63,857 nucleotides of DNA from Pseudomonas proteolytica (GTDB lineage Bacteria; Pseudomonadota; Gammaproteobacteria; Pseudomonadales; Pseudomonadaceae). The DNA is taken from assembly GCF_007858275.1 (NCBI RefSeq), contig NZ_VFEV01000040.1:1-63857 (forward strand). The letters run 5' to 3'. Positions 8,704 through 18,435 of the stretch are shown piece after piece (positions within the stretch are counted from its first letter, which is position 1; each line of letters begins with the position of its first letter). A program made the position numbers and the translations under genes. Below the pieces are notes generated by a model that was not told the origin of the DNA, ran no database searches, and saw only the letters and a program-made list of their open reading frames with translations.

Positions 8704-10026
8704 TCAGAGGGTCATCGCGGCAAACCAGCCGAACACCAGCAGCGGCAGGTTGTAGTGCAGGAAGGTCGGGACCACGGTGTCCCAGATATGGTGGTGCTGG
8801 CCGTCGATGTTCAAACCCGAGGTCGGCCCCAGGGTGGAGTCCGACGCTGGCGAACCGGCATCGCCCAGGGCGCCAGCGGTGCCGACGATGCAGACAATGG
8901 CCAGGGGGCTGAAGCCCAGTTGCACACACAGCGGCACGAAAATCGCCGCCAGGATCGGTACCGTGGAAAACGACGAGCCAATCCCCATGGTCACCAGCAA
9001 CCCCACCAGCAACATCAACAGCGCGCCCACGCCACGGCTATGGCCGATAAACGCCGCAGAGGCCTGCACCAGTGTCTGCACCTGGCCGGTGGCCTTGAGC
9101 ACTTCGGCAAACCCGGAGGACGCGATCATGATGAAGCCGATCATCGCCATCATCTTCATGCCTTCGGTGAACAGGTCATCGGTGTCGCGCCAGCGCACGA
9201 TGCCCGACACCGAGAAGATCAGGAAACCCGCCAGGGCACCGATGATCATTGAGTCTAGCCACAGTTGGATGATAAACGCCGAGGCAATGGCCAGCCCGGC
9301 TACCAGCAGGGTCAGCGGGTTGTATTGCACCGCCACTTGCTCGACCCGCTCGATTTTCTCCAGGTCGTAGACGCGCTTCTTGCGGTAGCTGATAAACACC
9401 GCCACCAACAGGCCGAACACCATGCCCAGCGCCGGGATGCCCATGGCGTGGGTCACATTGACCTGGCTGATATCCACCCCACTCTTGGCGACGTTGGCCA
9501 GCAGGATCTGGTTGAGGAAGATGTTGCCGAAGCCCACCGGCAGGAACATGTACGGGGTGATCAGGCCAAAGGTCATGACACAGGCGATCAGGCGCCGGTC
9601 AATCTGCAACTTGGTCAGCACATACAGAAGAGGCGGCACCAGCAGCGGGATAAAGGCGATATGGATCGGCAGGATGTTCTGCGAGGCAATCGCCACCGCG
9701 CCCAGCAGGCAGATCAGCAGCCATTTGACATGACTGCCGCCCGTCGCTTCCTGGCGATCCACCAGCAGCAGCGCCTTGTCCGCCAGGGCGTGGGCCAGGC
9801 CGGACTTGGCGATCGCCACGGCGAAAGCACCGAGCAATGCGTAAGACAGCGCCACCGTGGCGCCGCCGCCCAGGCCGCTGTTGAACGCGCTGAGCGTCGC
9901 GTCGATGCCAAGACCACCGGTCAAGCCGCCGACCAGGGCGCCGACGATGATCGCGATGACCACATGCACGCGGGACAGGCTCAGCACGAGCATGGTGCCG
10001 ACCGCGGCGATTACTGCGTTAATCAT
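8704..10026 (-). CDS. Na+/H+ antiporter family transporter (YuiF/NhaC-like)
   Basis: The 440-residue protein is almost entirely membrane-embedded, with about 11 segments. NILPIHIAFIPLLVPPLL and the C-terminal GTAGALGDAGSPASDSTLGP stretch are hallmarks of the COG2056/YuiF branch. Members are annotated as sodium/proton antiporters, and B. subtilis YuiF has been linked to histidine uptake, so amino-acid transport is a real alternative. ATG 10026 is preceded by CTGAGGTAACC; an upstream in-frame start has no such site. The gene lies between two chemoreceptors without obvious co-transcription. Confidence 0.85.
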   Translation of the reverse strand: MINAVIAAVGTMLVLSLSRVHVVIAIIVGALVGGLTGGLGIDATLSAFNSGLGGGATVALSYALLGAFAVAIAKSGLAHALADKALLLVDRQEATGGSHVKWLLICLLGAVAIASQNILPIHIAFIPLLVPPLLYVLTKLQIDRRLIACVMTFGLITPYMFLPVGFGNIFLNQILLANVAKSGVDISQVNVTHAMGIPALGMVFGLLVAVFISYRKKRVYDLEKIERVEQVAVQYNPLTLLVAGLAIASAFIIQLWLDSMIIGALAGFLIFSVSGIVRWRDTDDLFTEGMKMMAMIGFIMIASSGFAEVLKATGQVQTLVQASAAFIGHSRGVGALLMLLVGLLVTMGIGSSFSTVPILAAIFVPLCVQLGFSPLAIVCIVGTAGALGDAGSPASDSTLGPTSGLNIDGQHHHIWDTVVPTFLHYNLPLLVFGWFAAMTL

Positions 10027-10261
10027 GGTTACCTCAGGACAGAAACATAAAAACAACACGCGCCGGCACCCTGGCCAAATGGCGACCACGGCACACGCAG
10101 AAAAGGAGTTTTATTAGAGGGCGCGCACTTTGCAGCAGCCGACACGCCATGTCAAAGCGCGACGTCGTAAACAGAATTCAATTGATCGTATGAATAAAGA
10201 AAAAAACCGGGCGGCCGATACAACGGATCATCTCTGTCGTAACGAAGGTTAAAAGATCTCC

Positions 10262-12409
10262 ATGTCGCTCAGGCAGCTGTCCATTCAATGGAAAATCACC
10301 CTCCTCGCCGGCCTTTGTCTGTTGGGGATCGTGACCCTGCTAGTGGGTCTTTCGCTGTATCGCATGGATCAGAGCTCACATAGGGTCCAGACCTCCAGCA
10401 CGCAGATGCTCAATGTCGCGGCCCAATCGCGCATCGAAGCCCAGGGGGAAGTCCAGGCGCTGGGCATCCGCCAACAGTTTATGGACGCTTACCAGTACGG
10501 CCATGGTTTTTCGCGCCAGGTGCTGTTTTTGCGGGAACAGGCCGAGAAGCGCTTCCTTGATGCCTTTGACTTGCGTGAAGACCTGACCCGCCAAGTCAAG
10601 GCCGCGCTGCAGGCCAATCCGGACCTGCTGGGCCTTTCCCTGGTGTTCGAAGCCAATGCCCTGGATGGCAAGGATGAGTTGTTTACCGGCCAGGACGAGC
10701 TGGGCAGTAACGAGAAGGGCCGCTTCGCCCTGTACTGGTCGCAGCCGACACCCGGCAAGCTGACCTCGATGGCACTGCCGGAAAGCGACATGTCCGACAC
10801 CAGCGTCGGCCCCAGCGGCGAAAAGGCCAACACCTGGTTCACCTGCCCGCGCACTACCCTCAAACCGTGCGTGATCGAACCGTACTTTTATGTGATCGAC
10901 GGGCAAAACGTGTTGCTCACCAGCATCGTGTTCCCCCTCACGGTCAATGGCAAAGTCATCGCCTCGCTGTCGGTGGACATCAACCTCAACAGCCTGCAGG
11001 CGGTCAGCCAGAATGCCAGCCGCAAGCTGTATGACGGCCAGACCAAGGTCAGCATCATCAGCCCGGTAGGTTTGCTCGCCGGCTACAGCCCGGATGCAAG
11101 CAAGCTCAGCCAGCGCCTGGACAGCGTCGACACCACCAGCGGCGCACAACTGATCAGTGCCATGGCCAACAGTACCCAAACCTACAGCCTGCGCACCGGC
11201 CAGCAACTCAAGGTGCTGGCGCCGTTCCAGCCAATTCCCGATGGCAAGTCCTGGGGCGTGTTGCTGGACGTACCGGAACAAGTCCTGATCGGCCCCGCCC
11301 AAGCCCTCAAGGCCGAACTGGATGCCGACAACACCAAAGGCACCTTGCTGGAACTGGGCCTGGGCTTGCTCGCCGCGATTGTCGGTTTGCTGTTGGTGTG
11401 GCTGATGGCCCGCAGCGTCACCCGGCCAATCCTCGGCGTGGCCCGCATGCTGGAGGATATCGCCAGCGGCGAAGGCGACCTGACCAGGCGCCTGGCCTAC
11501 GACAAGCGCGACGAACTCGGTGAACTGGCCAGTTGGTTCAACCGTTTCCTCGACAAGCTGCAACCGATCATTGCCGAGGTCAAACGCTCGGTGCAGGACG
11601 CGCGCAGCACCGCCGACCAATCGGCGGCGATTGCCAGCCAGACCAGTGCCGGCATGGACCAGCAATACCGCCAGGTCGACCAGGTGGCCACCGCCTCCCA
11701 CGAAATGAGCGCCACCGCCCAGGACGTCGCACGCAGCGCTGCCCAGGCCGCACACGCCGCCCGCGATGCCGATCAGGCCACCCGCGAAGGCCTGACCGTG
11801 ATCGACCGCACCACCACCAGCATCGGCCACCTCGCCGCCGATATGAGTACGGCGATGGCCCAGGTCGAAGGCCTGGCGGCCAATAGCGAGCAGATCGGTT
11901 CTGTGCTGGAAGTGATCCGCGCGATTGCCGAACAGACCAACCTGCTGGCCCTCAACGCCGCCATCGAAGCTGCCCGCGCCGGTGAGGCCGGGCGTGGTTT
12001 TGCGGTGGTCGCCGATGAAGTGCGCAACCTCGCACGGCGCACCCAGGAGTCGGTGGAAGAAACCCGCCAGGTGATCGAACAGTTGCAAAACGGCACCCAG
12101 GAAGTGGTGAGTTCCATGAGCAACAGCCATCGCCAGGCCCAAGGCAGTGTGGAACAGGTCGGCCAGGCAGTGACGGCATTGCGCCAGATCGGCGATGCGG
12201 TGACGGTGATCAGCGACATGAACCTGCAGATCGCCAGCGCCGCCGAGCAACAAAGCGCGGTGGCCGAGGAGATCAACAGCAACGTGGCGACGATTCGCGA
12301 CGTGACCGAGTCGCTGTCGGGTCAGGCCAATGAGTCGGCCCGGGTCAGCCAGACACTCAACAGCCTGGCCAATCAGCAACAAGGCTTGATGGATCAGTTC
12401 CGGGTTTGA
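10262..12409 (+). CDS. Methyl-accepting chemotaxis protein with large periplasmic sensor
   Basis: The 715-residue receptor has an N-terminal membrane helix (about 12-30), a periplasmic domain of about 340 residues resembling dCache_1 (YFYVIDGQNVLLTSIVFPL, VIASLSVDINLNSLQAVSQ), a second helix at about 370-395, then HAMP and an MCP signal domain. The hairpin tip is again NLLALNAAIEAARAGEAGRG. It ends QQGLMDQFRV with no CheR pentapeptide. The ligand is unknown. The last 53 bases overlap the convergent DUF1850 gene. Confidence 0.93.
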   Translation: MSLRQLSIQWKITLLAGLCLLGIVTLLVGLSLYRMDQSSHRVQTSSTQMLNVAAQSRIEAQGEVQALGIRQQFMDAYQYGHGFSRQVLFLREQAEKRFLDAFDLREDLTRQVKAALQANPDLLGLSLVFEANALDGKDELFTGQDELGSNEKGRFALYWSQPTPGKLTSMALPESDMSDTSVGPSGEKANTWFTCPRTTLKPCVIEPYFYVIDGQNVLLTSIVFPLTVNGKVIASLSVDINLNSLQAVSQNASRKLYDGQTKVSIISPVGLLAGYSPDASKLSQRLDSVDTTSGAQLISAMANSTQTYSLRTGQQLKVLAPFQPIPDGKSWGVLLDVPEQVLIGPAQALKAELDADNTKGTLLELGLGLLAAIVGLLLVWLMARSVTRPILGVARMLEDIASGEGDLTRRLAYDKRDELGELASWFNRFLDKLQPIIAEVKRSVQDARSTADQSAAIASQTSAGMDQQYRQVDQVATASHEMSATAQDVARSAAQAAHAARDADQATREGLTVIDRTTTSIGHLAADMSTAMAQVEGLAANSEQIGSVLEVIRAIAEQTNLLALNAAIEAARAGEAGRGFAVVADEVRNLARRTQESVEETRQVIEQLQNGTQEVVSSMSNSHRQAQGSVEQVGQAVTALRQIGDAVTVISDMNLQIASAAEQQSAVAEEINSNVATIRDVTESLSGQANESARVSQTLNSLANQQQGLMDQFRV

Positions 12410-12830
12410 TGGCAATTTGAGATGCACTGGGTTGGGCGATGTACGTCGCCAGCTCACAACTCCAGAGCTCCAACGCTGGCTGGCTCGCCTGTGGCGGGCC
12501 AAGCCAGGTACTCATCCAGTGGCAGTGCTGGTTGAAACACAGTTGATAATCCCCGGCCTCGGGGGTTCGCCCCAAGCGCAGGGGTTGCAACGGGGGCAGC
12601 TGACGCTGGTAATGCCAGCCGCCCTCACGCAGTTGGGCGCCGTCCGGAATCTCCATACCGGCCCCAGACCCCTTGACCCGTGCCTCACCCAGCACCAGCC
12701 CCTCCGGGGTCACGCGGTAATCCTCTTCCCAGCGCACTTTCTCGATCGTATGCGTCCAGGCCAGGGTGAAGGCCGGCGTGGGAACCTGCGCCCACACCGT
12801 CCCCGCCAAGCCCAGGCACAAACCGATCAC
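12357..12830 (-). CDS. DUF1850 protein of a TRAP-TAXI system
   Basis: The 157-residue protein has an N-terminal signal-like helix (IGLCLGLAGTVWA), then FTLAWTHTIEKVRWEEDYRVTPEGLVL, the conserved DUF1850 core (HSVEK-type motif). A CXXXXC-like pair (CFNQHCHW) lies near residue 115. DUF1850 genes commonly accompany TAXI-type TRAP permeases. Here the start overlaps the permease stop by four bases (ATGA), so translation is probably coupled. Its mechanistic role is unknown. The coding end runs into the preceding chemoreceptor gene on the other strand. Confidence 0.85.
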   Translation of the reverse strand: MIGLCLGLAGTVWAQVPTPAFTLAWTHTIEKVRWEEDYRVTPEGLVLGEARVKGSGAGMEIPDGAQLREGGWHYQRQLPPLQPLRLGRTPEAGDYQLCFNQHCHWMSTWLGPPQASQPALELWSCELATYIAQPSASQIAIKPGTDPSSLVADWPGC

Positions 12831-14854
12831 ACCGCGGCCACCTGGGCGCGATGGGCACGCCAGCAGTGCTGCGCAATCAACAGCGCTGCCAGGACGAAGC
12901 CGATTTCATCGCTTAACGGCGTTGCCAGAATCAAACTGGCACCGGCGGCAAAGCCCACCACCCGCTCCCACCCACTGAGCCTGGTCAGCAGGTAGCCAGT
13001 GAACACCGCGCCCCAGATACCGATGGCCAGCAGCGCCTTGGCCACCACATACAGGGTCGCCAGCAGGCTGTCGCCCTGCAGCATCAACGCCGGCTCGTAC
13101 ACCGCCATGAACGGCACGACAAACCCGGCCACGGCGATGCGGATCCCCCACAGGCTGATTTTCAGGCCGCTTGCCCGGGCAATCGGCGCCGCCGCGAAAC
13201 AGGCCAGCGCTACCGGCGGCGTGAGGTCGGCCATGATGCCGAAATAGAACACGAACATATGCGACACAATCAGCGGCACGCCCAGGTCCAACAGGGCCGG
13301 TGCGGCAATCGAGCTGGTGATGATGTAGTTGGGAATGGTCGGTATGCCCATGCCCAACACCAGACAGGTAAGCATGGTGAGTACCAGCGAAAGGAACAGA
13401 TTGTCCTGGCCGATAGCGAGGATGTAGCCGGCAAAGGTCGAGGCCACCCCGGTCAGCGACACCACCCCGATGATCACCCCCACCAGCGCGCATGCGATGC
13501 CCACCGGCACGGCATGGCGTGCGCCTTCAACCAGGGCATGCAGGCAGATTGTCAGGGTGTCGCGGCCGCCCTTGATGAACCAGCACACCGCCACCAACAG
13601 CGCCACGACTCCAAACACCATACCGATACCGAGCCGGAAGAAGCCCGCACACAGCACGCCCAGGACGATCCAGAAAACAAAACGCAGGGCCGTGGACGAT
13701 ACCCGCAGGATGATCGCCGAGCCCAGGATGACGATGGAGGTCAGTGCCAGGCCGACCATGCCGGAGAACAACGGAGTGCGTCCGGAGAACAGCAGGTAGA
13801 TCAGCACGAATAACGGGATCAGCAGATACCAGCGCTGCTTCACCGCGGCCCAGGGGTTCGGGCATTCGCTCTTGGGCAAGCCGCACAGGTTGGAACGCTT
13901 GGCTTCCAGGTGAACCATCCAGAACACCGAGCCGAAGTACAACATGGCCGGAATCAACGCGGCCTTGGCCACTTCGAAGAACGGCACGTTGATCGTCTCG
14001 GCCATGATAAAAGCCACCGCGCCCATGATCGGCGGCATGATCTGGCTGCCCATCGACGAGGTCGCTTCCACGCCGCCGGCAAACGCCGACTTGTAGCCAA
14101 AGCGCTTCATCAACGGGATGGTGAATTGGCCGGTGGTCACCACATTCGCCACCCCCGAACCGGTGATGGTACCCATCAGCGCCGACGACACCACCGACAC
14201 CTTCGCCGGGCCACCGAGCTTATGGCCGAACAGGCCCATGGCGAAATCGGTGAACAGCTTGATCATCCCGGCCTGTTCGAGGAACGCGCCGAACAGTATA
14301 AACAGGAAGATGTAGGTGGCCGAGACATAGGTCGGCGTGCCGTACAGCCCCTCGGTGCCAAAGGCCAGTTGGTTGACGATCTGGTCGATGGCATAGCCGC
14401 GGTGCATCAGCTCGCCCGGCAGGTACTGGCCAAACAGGCCGTAGGCCAGGAACAGCGCACAGATCAGCGGCAAGGCAATCCCCATCACCCGCCGCGCGGC
14501 TTCGAACACCAGCACGATCAGCACCAGGCCGACGACCATGTCGCTGCCGGTCAGGTCGCCGGAGCGTTGAATCAGCGCGGCTTCGAAATACCACTGGTAG
14601 AACGCCGTAGCCATCCCGGCCAGCCCCAACAGCCAGGCCAGCGGTTGCCAGGGCTGGGCCTTGCCCCGCGCCGGAAAGCACAGAAATACCACCAGCAGCA
14701 GAAAGCCCACGTGCACGGCCCGCAGAATCTGGCTGGAGACCGGATGGAAGGCTGCGGTGATGATTTGGAACACGGAAAACAACAGCGCGACATAAAACAG
14801 TGCTCGGGGCCAATCCCTGGGATTGGCGGCGAGGCTTTGGTCTTGCTCACTCAT
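12827..14854 (-). CDS. TRAP transporter fused permease (4TM + 12TM)
   Basis: The 675-residue inner-membrane protein joins the small DctQ-like part (first about 180 residues) to the large DctM-like part. Typical segments are GSVFWMVHLEAKR, GGVEATSSMGSQIMPPIMGAVAF and VLGMGIPTIPNYIITSSIAAPAL, all characteristic of TAXI-type TRAP fusions. It moves a solute delivered by the periplasmic binding protein, using an ion gradient. It is the middle gene of a binding protein, permease, DUF1850 operon read leftwards. TAXI systems studied elsewhere take up glutamate or 2-oxoglutarate-like acids; the substrate here is not known. Confidence 0.95.
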   Translation of the reverse strand: MSEQDQSLAANPRDWPRALFYVALLFSVFQIITAAFHPVSSQILRAVHVGFLLLVVFLCFPARGKAQPWQPLAWLLGLAGMATAFYQWYFEAALIQRSGDLTGSDMVVGLVLIVLVFEAARRVMGIALPLICALFLAYGLFGQYLPGELMHRGYAIDQIVNQLAFGTEGLYGTPTYVSATYIFLFILFGAFLEQAGMIKLFTDFAMGLFGHKLGGPAKVSVVSSALMGTITGSGVANVVTTGQFTIPLMKRFGYKSAFAGGVEATSSMGSQIMPPIMGAVAFIMAETINVPFFEVAKAALIPAMLYFGSVFWMVHLEAKRSNLCGLPKSECPNPWAAVKQRWYLLIPLFVLIYLLFSGRTPLFSGMVGLALTSIVILGSAIILRVSSTALRFVFWIVLGVLCAGFFRLGIGMVFGVVALLVAVCWFIKGGRDTLTICLHALVEGARHAVPVGIACALVGVIIGVVSLTGVASTFAGYILAIGQDNLFLSLVLTMLTCLVLGMGIPTIPNYIITSSIAAPALLDLGVPLIVSHMFVFYFGIMADLTPPVALACFAAAPIARASGLKISLWGIRIAVAGFVVPFMAVYEPALMLQGDSLLATLYVVAKALLAIGIWGAVFTGYLLTRLSGWERVVGFAAGASLILATPLSDEIGFVLAALLIAQHCWRAHRAQVAAV

Positions 14855-14980
14855 GCGGGTACTCCCACGTTACAACGTCGATAGACCAACAAAACCCGAT
14901 GCGCGATGTACGAAGGTTTTATTCGCAGCCCAGGCAAGTGCGCGCAGCGGTGGGTGCTGCACACAGCACCCACCTGCCGC

Positions 14981-15934
14981 CTACAGGACGCCTGCCTCCG
15001 TATAGAAGCGCTCGGCGCCCGGATGCAGCGGGATCGGCAGGCCCTTGGCCGCGCCTTCCAACTGGATATCCTTGGCGGCCGAGTGGGCATTGCCCAGGCG
15101 ATCGAGGTTGTCGAACATGAGTTTGGTCATCTGGTAGGCCACGTCATCGGGCACGCCGTCATGGCTGACCAGAAGGTTGGTGATGGCCACTGTGGGTACA
15201 TCGCTGGCCTGACCGTCGTAGGTGCCTGCCGGGATCGTGCCGGCCTGGTAGGCCGCGTTGTCGATCTTGGCGATGACCTCTGGGGGAATGGCAACGAAGG
15301 TGACCGGCATCGTTGCGGCCAGGTCACGGATCGCCGCCATACCCAGCCCCGAGGACTGCAGGGTGGCATCCAACTGGCGGTTCTTGATCAATTCGACCGA
15401 CTCGGCGTAAGGCAGGAACTCGACCTTGCCCAGGTCTTCATAGCTCAGGCCAGCCGCCTTGAAGATCGCGCGGGCGTTGAGCTCGGTGCCGGATTTCGGC
15501 GCACCGACGGAGATGCGCTTGTTTTTCAGGTCGGCCAGGGTAGTGATGCCGGACTCCTGGCTGGCAACGATCTGGATGTAGTTCGGATAGGTGCCGGCAA
15601 TCGCCCGCAGTTTTTGCAACGGGGCCTTGAAGCCGGCCTCTTCGACTCCATTCCACGCATCGGCTACCGAGTCACCCAGGGCAAAGGCCAGCTCGCCGCG
15701 ACCGGCTTGCAGCAGGTTGAGGTTTTCTACCGACGCCTTGGTGGCCTGCACCGAGGTCTTCGACCCTTCGATGCCATTGCTGTAGAGCTGCGACAGGCCC
15801 ACGCCGATCGGGTAATACACGCCGCTGGTACCCCCCGTCAGCACGTTGATAAATGTGGGGGCGGCGAGTGCTGCAGTACTTGTGGCAAAGGCTGCGGCAG
15901 CAGCAAACACACTGAAACGCTTGGTCATTCGCAT
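14981..15934 (-). CDS. TAXI family TRAP solute-binding protein
   Basis: The 317-residue protein begins with a signal peptide (KRFSVFAAAAAFATSTAALA). It then shows the TAXI family start FINVLTGGTSGVYYPIGVGLS and the internal LQAGRGELAFALGDSVADAW. It captures the transported solute in the periplasm and hands it to the fused permease about 130 bases downstream. ATG 15934 is favoured because AAGGTGA lies seven bases upstream; the GTG at 15943 overlaps that site. Confidence 0.93.
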   Translation of the reverse strand: MRMTKRFSVFAAAAAFATSTAALAAPTFINVLTGGTSGVYYPIGVGLSQLYSNGIEGSKTSVQATKASVENLNLLQAGRGELAFALGDSVADAWNGVEEAGFKAPLQKLRAIAGTYPNYIQIVASQESGITTLADLKNKRISVGAPKSGTELNARAIFKAAGLSYEDLGKVEFLPYAESVELIKNRQLDATLQSSGLGMAAIRDLAATMPVTFVAIPPEVIAKIDNAAYQAGTIPAGTYDGQASDVPTVAITNLLVSHDGVPDDVAYQMTKLMFDNLDRLGNAHSAAKDIQLEGAAKGLPIPLHPGAERFYTEAGVL

Positions 15935-16136
15935 GGGAGTCACCTTTTATCTTTCTTATTAGGTACCGAGCAAGCGAGTGCCCGGCTGGCAAGTGCTCTG
16001 ACAGACACCATGCCTTGAGCGAAAAAAAACACTCGGCATGGTCAGCCAGGTGGCTGTTATAAGCGAAATGGTTGTGGCCAGGCGTTACAAGGAAAAGCCT
16101 TGTTGCAAATCCCTACAAATCGAAAACAAAGTGCCA

Positions 16137-17456
16137 TCAGCCCTGGCGTCGGGGTAACTCGATCAGCACCTTGAGGCCGCCGAACTCACTCTCATGCAAC
16201 TGCAAAGTGCCACCCCACACCTCGACGATATCCCGCACGATCCCTAACCCCAGGCCATGGCCATCGGTCTGCTCATCCAGGCGAGTGCCTCGGCTGAACA
16301 CCTGGCTACGCTGAGCCTCGGGAATCCCCGGCCCGTCATCCTCGACCCGCAGCTGAAAACTATGGGGCGCCTCGTCAATGCTCACGCGCACCTCGGCATC
16401 CGCCCATTTGCAGGCGTTGTCCAGCAGGTTGCCCAGCAGCTCCAGCAGGTCTTCACGGTCCCAAGGCAGCTGCAGGCCGGGGCGTACGTGGTAGCTCAGG
16501 TCCAGGTGCTCGCCGTGGATCATGTTCAAGGTCGCCAGCAGGCCTGGCAGTTCGCTGTCGCAGTCGAACAGTGCGCCGGGCAGGGTTTCACCGGCCAGGC
16601 GCGCGCGGTTGAGTTCGCGGTTGAGCCGTTGCTGCACCTGCTGCAACTGCTCGCGCAACAACTTGGCCAATTGCGGCTGGTCCTTGAGCTGCTCGCTGGA
16701 CGCCACACTCAACAGCACTGCCAGGGGCGTCTTCAAGGCGTGGCCGAGGTTGCCCAGGGCGTTGCGCGAGCGTTTGAGGCTGTCTTCGGTATGGGCCAGC
16801 AGGTGATTGATCTGTGCCACCAGCGGCTCGAGTTCCACCGGCACCTGGGTGTCCAGTTGCGAGCGCTGGCCTTGCTGCAACTGCGCGATCTGCTCGCGGG
16901 CGGTCTCCAGCGGGCGCAGGGCCCGACGCACAGTGACCCGTTGCAGCAGCAGGATCAGCAGCAACGCCGCCATCCCCAGGACCAGGCCGACCTGGCGCAT
17001 CAGGCGAAAACTCTCGCGCACCGGTGTGTAGTCCTGGGCCACGCTGATGGAAATCGCCTGGCCAAACCGTTTGTAGTCCGAGCGCAGTATCAGCAATTGC
17101 TGGCCTTCCGGGCCCAACTGCAGATTGCCCTGCAGGCCGGCCTGGGGCAGCTGCGGCAGTTCCTGGTCCCACAGGGAGCGGGAGCGCCAGTGGTTGTCGC
17201 TGAAGTCGATACGAAAATAATGCCCGGAGAACGGCCGCTGATAGGCCGGCGACAAGCGCTGTTCATCCAGTTGCACGCCACCGGGGCCACGCACCAGGGC
17301 CACCAGCAGGTTTTCACTGTCGTTGCGCAGGCCCGACTCCAGGTAGCGCTGCAAACCCATTTCGAACAGCCACAGGCTGGTTTGCGCCAGCACCAGGCCG
17401 ACGATCACCATCACGCTGATCAGCCCCAGGCTCAAACGCCGCTGGATCGACCTCAC
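16137..17456 (-). CDS. Sensor histidine kinase (BqsS/CarS-like)
   Basis: The 439-residue kinase has two membrane helices (about 11-31 and 155-172), a periplasmic loop of about 120 residues, then a dimerisation helix with His239 (LGNLGHALKTPLA). The ATPase domain shows N box NLLDNACKW, G1 DDGPGIP and G2 HGLGLGI. It phosphorylates the regulator encoded next to it, whose stop overlaps its start. The PepSY, PepSY, regulator, kinase order matches the P. aeruginosa bqs/car operon, which responds to Fe(II) or calcium. The periplasmic segment R44-N-D-S-E48 is not a canonical RExxE, so the signal may differ. Confidence 0.88.
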   Translation of the reverse strand: MRSIQRRLSLGLISVMVIVGLVLAQTSLWLFEMGLQRYLESGLRNDSENLLVALVRGPGGVQLDEQRLSPAYQRPFSGHYFRIDFSDNHWRSRSLWDQELPQLPQAGLQGNLQLGPEGQQLLILRSDYKRFGQAISISVAQDYTPVRESFRLMRQVGLVLGMAALLLILLLQRVTVRRALRPLETAREQIAQLQQGQRSQLDTQVPVELEPLVAQINHLLAHTEDSLKRSRNALGNLGHALKTPLAVLLSVASSEQLKDQPQLAKLLREQLQQVQQRLNRELNRARLAGETLPGALFDCDSELPGLLATLNMIHGEHLDLSYHVRPGLQLPWDREDLLELLGNLLDNACKWADAEVRVSIDEAPHSFQLRVEDDGPGIPEAQRSQVFSRGTRLDEQTDGHGLGLGIVRDIVEVWGGTLQLHESEFGGLKVLIELPRRQG

Positions 17457-18121
17457 GTGGGGCTGGCGCCAAAGCGATAACCCTGGCCGCGCCGGGTTTC
17501 AATCACGCTACGCCCCAGCTTGCGGCGCAGATGATTGACGTGCACTTCGAGGACGTTGGAGTCGCGCTCGGTTTCACCATCGTACAAGTGCTCGGCCAGG
17601 TGGCTTTTGGACAGGATCTGCTCGGGATGCAGCATGAAGTAGCGCAGCAGACGGAACTCGGCAGCGGTCAGTTGCACCTCGGCACCGTCGCGCATCACAC
17701 ATTGGCGGCCTTCATCCAGATGCAGGCCGGCGGCCTGCAGCGTCGGCTGGTTGGCCTGGCCATGGGAGCGGCGCAACAACGCCTGGATGCGCAGGTACAA
17801 CTCTTCGGGGTGAAACGGTTTGCTCAGGTAATCGTCGGCTCCGGCCTTGAGCCCTTCGATGCGTTCGGCCCAGGAGTCACGGGCGGTGAGGATCAACACC
17901 GGGGTCGCCAGGGCGGCGGCGCGCCATTGGCTCAACACCTCAAGCCCCGGCAACCCGGGCAAGCCCAGATCGAGGATGATCAGGTCATACGGCTCGCTAC
18001 GCCCCTGATACACCGCGTCACGACCGTCCGCCAGCCAATCCACGGCGTACCCCTGGGCTTTGAGCCCGGCCAGCAATTCATCGGCCAGGGGCACGTGGTC
18101 TTCCACCAGAAGCAGGCGCAT
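17453..18121 (-). CDS. OmpR-family response regulator (BqsR/CarR-like)
   Basis: The 222-residue regulator has a receiver domain with phosphoacceptor Asp51 (LIILDLGLPG), the switch threonine in ILTARD and Lys in YLSKPFHPEEL. A winged-helix DNA-binding domain occupies residues about 125-220 (LEVHVNHLRRKLG). The gene sits directly between the PepSY genes and the kinase gene, overlapping both by one to four bases, so the four genes are one transcriptional unit. By analogy with bqsR it would activate its own operon and metal-stress genes. The assignment to that system is from synteny and is not proven. Confidence 0.9.
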   Translation of the reverse strand: MRLLLVEDHVPLADELLAGLKAQGYAVDWLADGRDAVYQGRSEPYDLIILDLGLPGLPGLEVLSQWRAAALATPVLILTARDSWAERIEGLKAGADDYLSKPFHPEELYLRIQALLRRSHGQANQPTLQAAGLHLDEGRQCVMRDGAEVQLTAAEFRLLRYFMLHPEQILSKSHLAEHLYDGETERDSNVLEVHVNHLRRKLGRSVIETRRGQGYRFGASPT

Positions 18122-18435
18122 CAGTCATCTTCCTCGTCTTTAAGCAGCGCGCCCGTGGTCGCGTCCAGTTTAATTTCCCGAACCACGCCATCGGTGGTCA
18201 CCAGCTCTACTTCATAGACGTAGCGGTCGTGCTTGCTCTCAAGCTCGGCCTCCAGCAACCGGGACCCGGGATGCCGCGCCATGGCCTGCTGCAGCAGTTG
18301 CTCAAGGGACAGGATCACCCCTTGCTGGCGCAGCGCCAGGGCTTCGTCCTGATTGAGGTCTCGGGCAGCCACCACCGAGCAAAAGGCCAGGAGCACCAGC
18401 GCCAGTCGACTGCCGGTGCGTAGATTTACCTTCAT
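18121..18435 (-). CDS. PepSY domain periplasmic protein
   Basis: The 104-residue protein has a signal peptide (GSRLALVLLAFCSVVAA). A PepSY-like domain follows (LEAELESKHDRYVYEVELVTTDGVVREIKLDATTGALL in part). It ends in an acidic DEEDD tail that could bind cations. ATG 18435 overlaps the stop of the upstream PepSY gene (TAATG), pointing to coupled translation. In P. aeruginosa such PepSY proteins precede bqsRS and are induced by the system; a sensing-accessory or metal-buffering role is inferred. Confidence 0.85.
   Translation of the reverse strand: MKVNLRTGSRLALVLLAFCSVVAARDLNQDEALALRQQGVILSLEQLLQQAMARHPGSRLLEAELESKHDRYVYEVELVTTDGVVREIKLDATTGALLKDEEDD

Noticed and set aside
10376..12502. 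A 708-codon open frame opposite the second chemoreceptor
   Set aside because: Same antisense effect; the chemoreceptor on the plus strand has unmistakable HAMP and signalling motifs.
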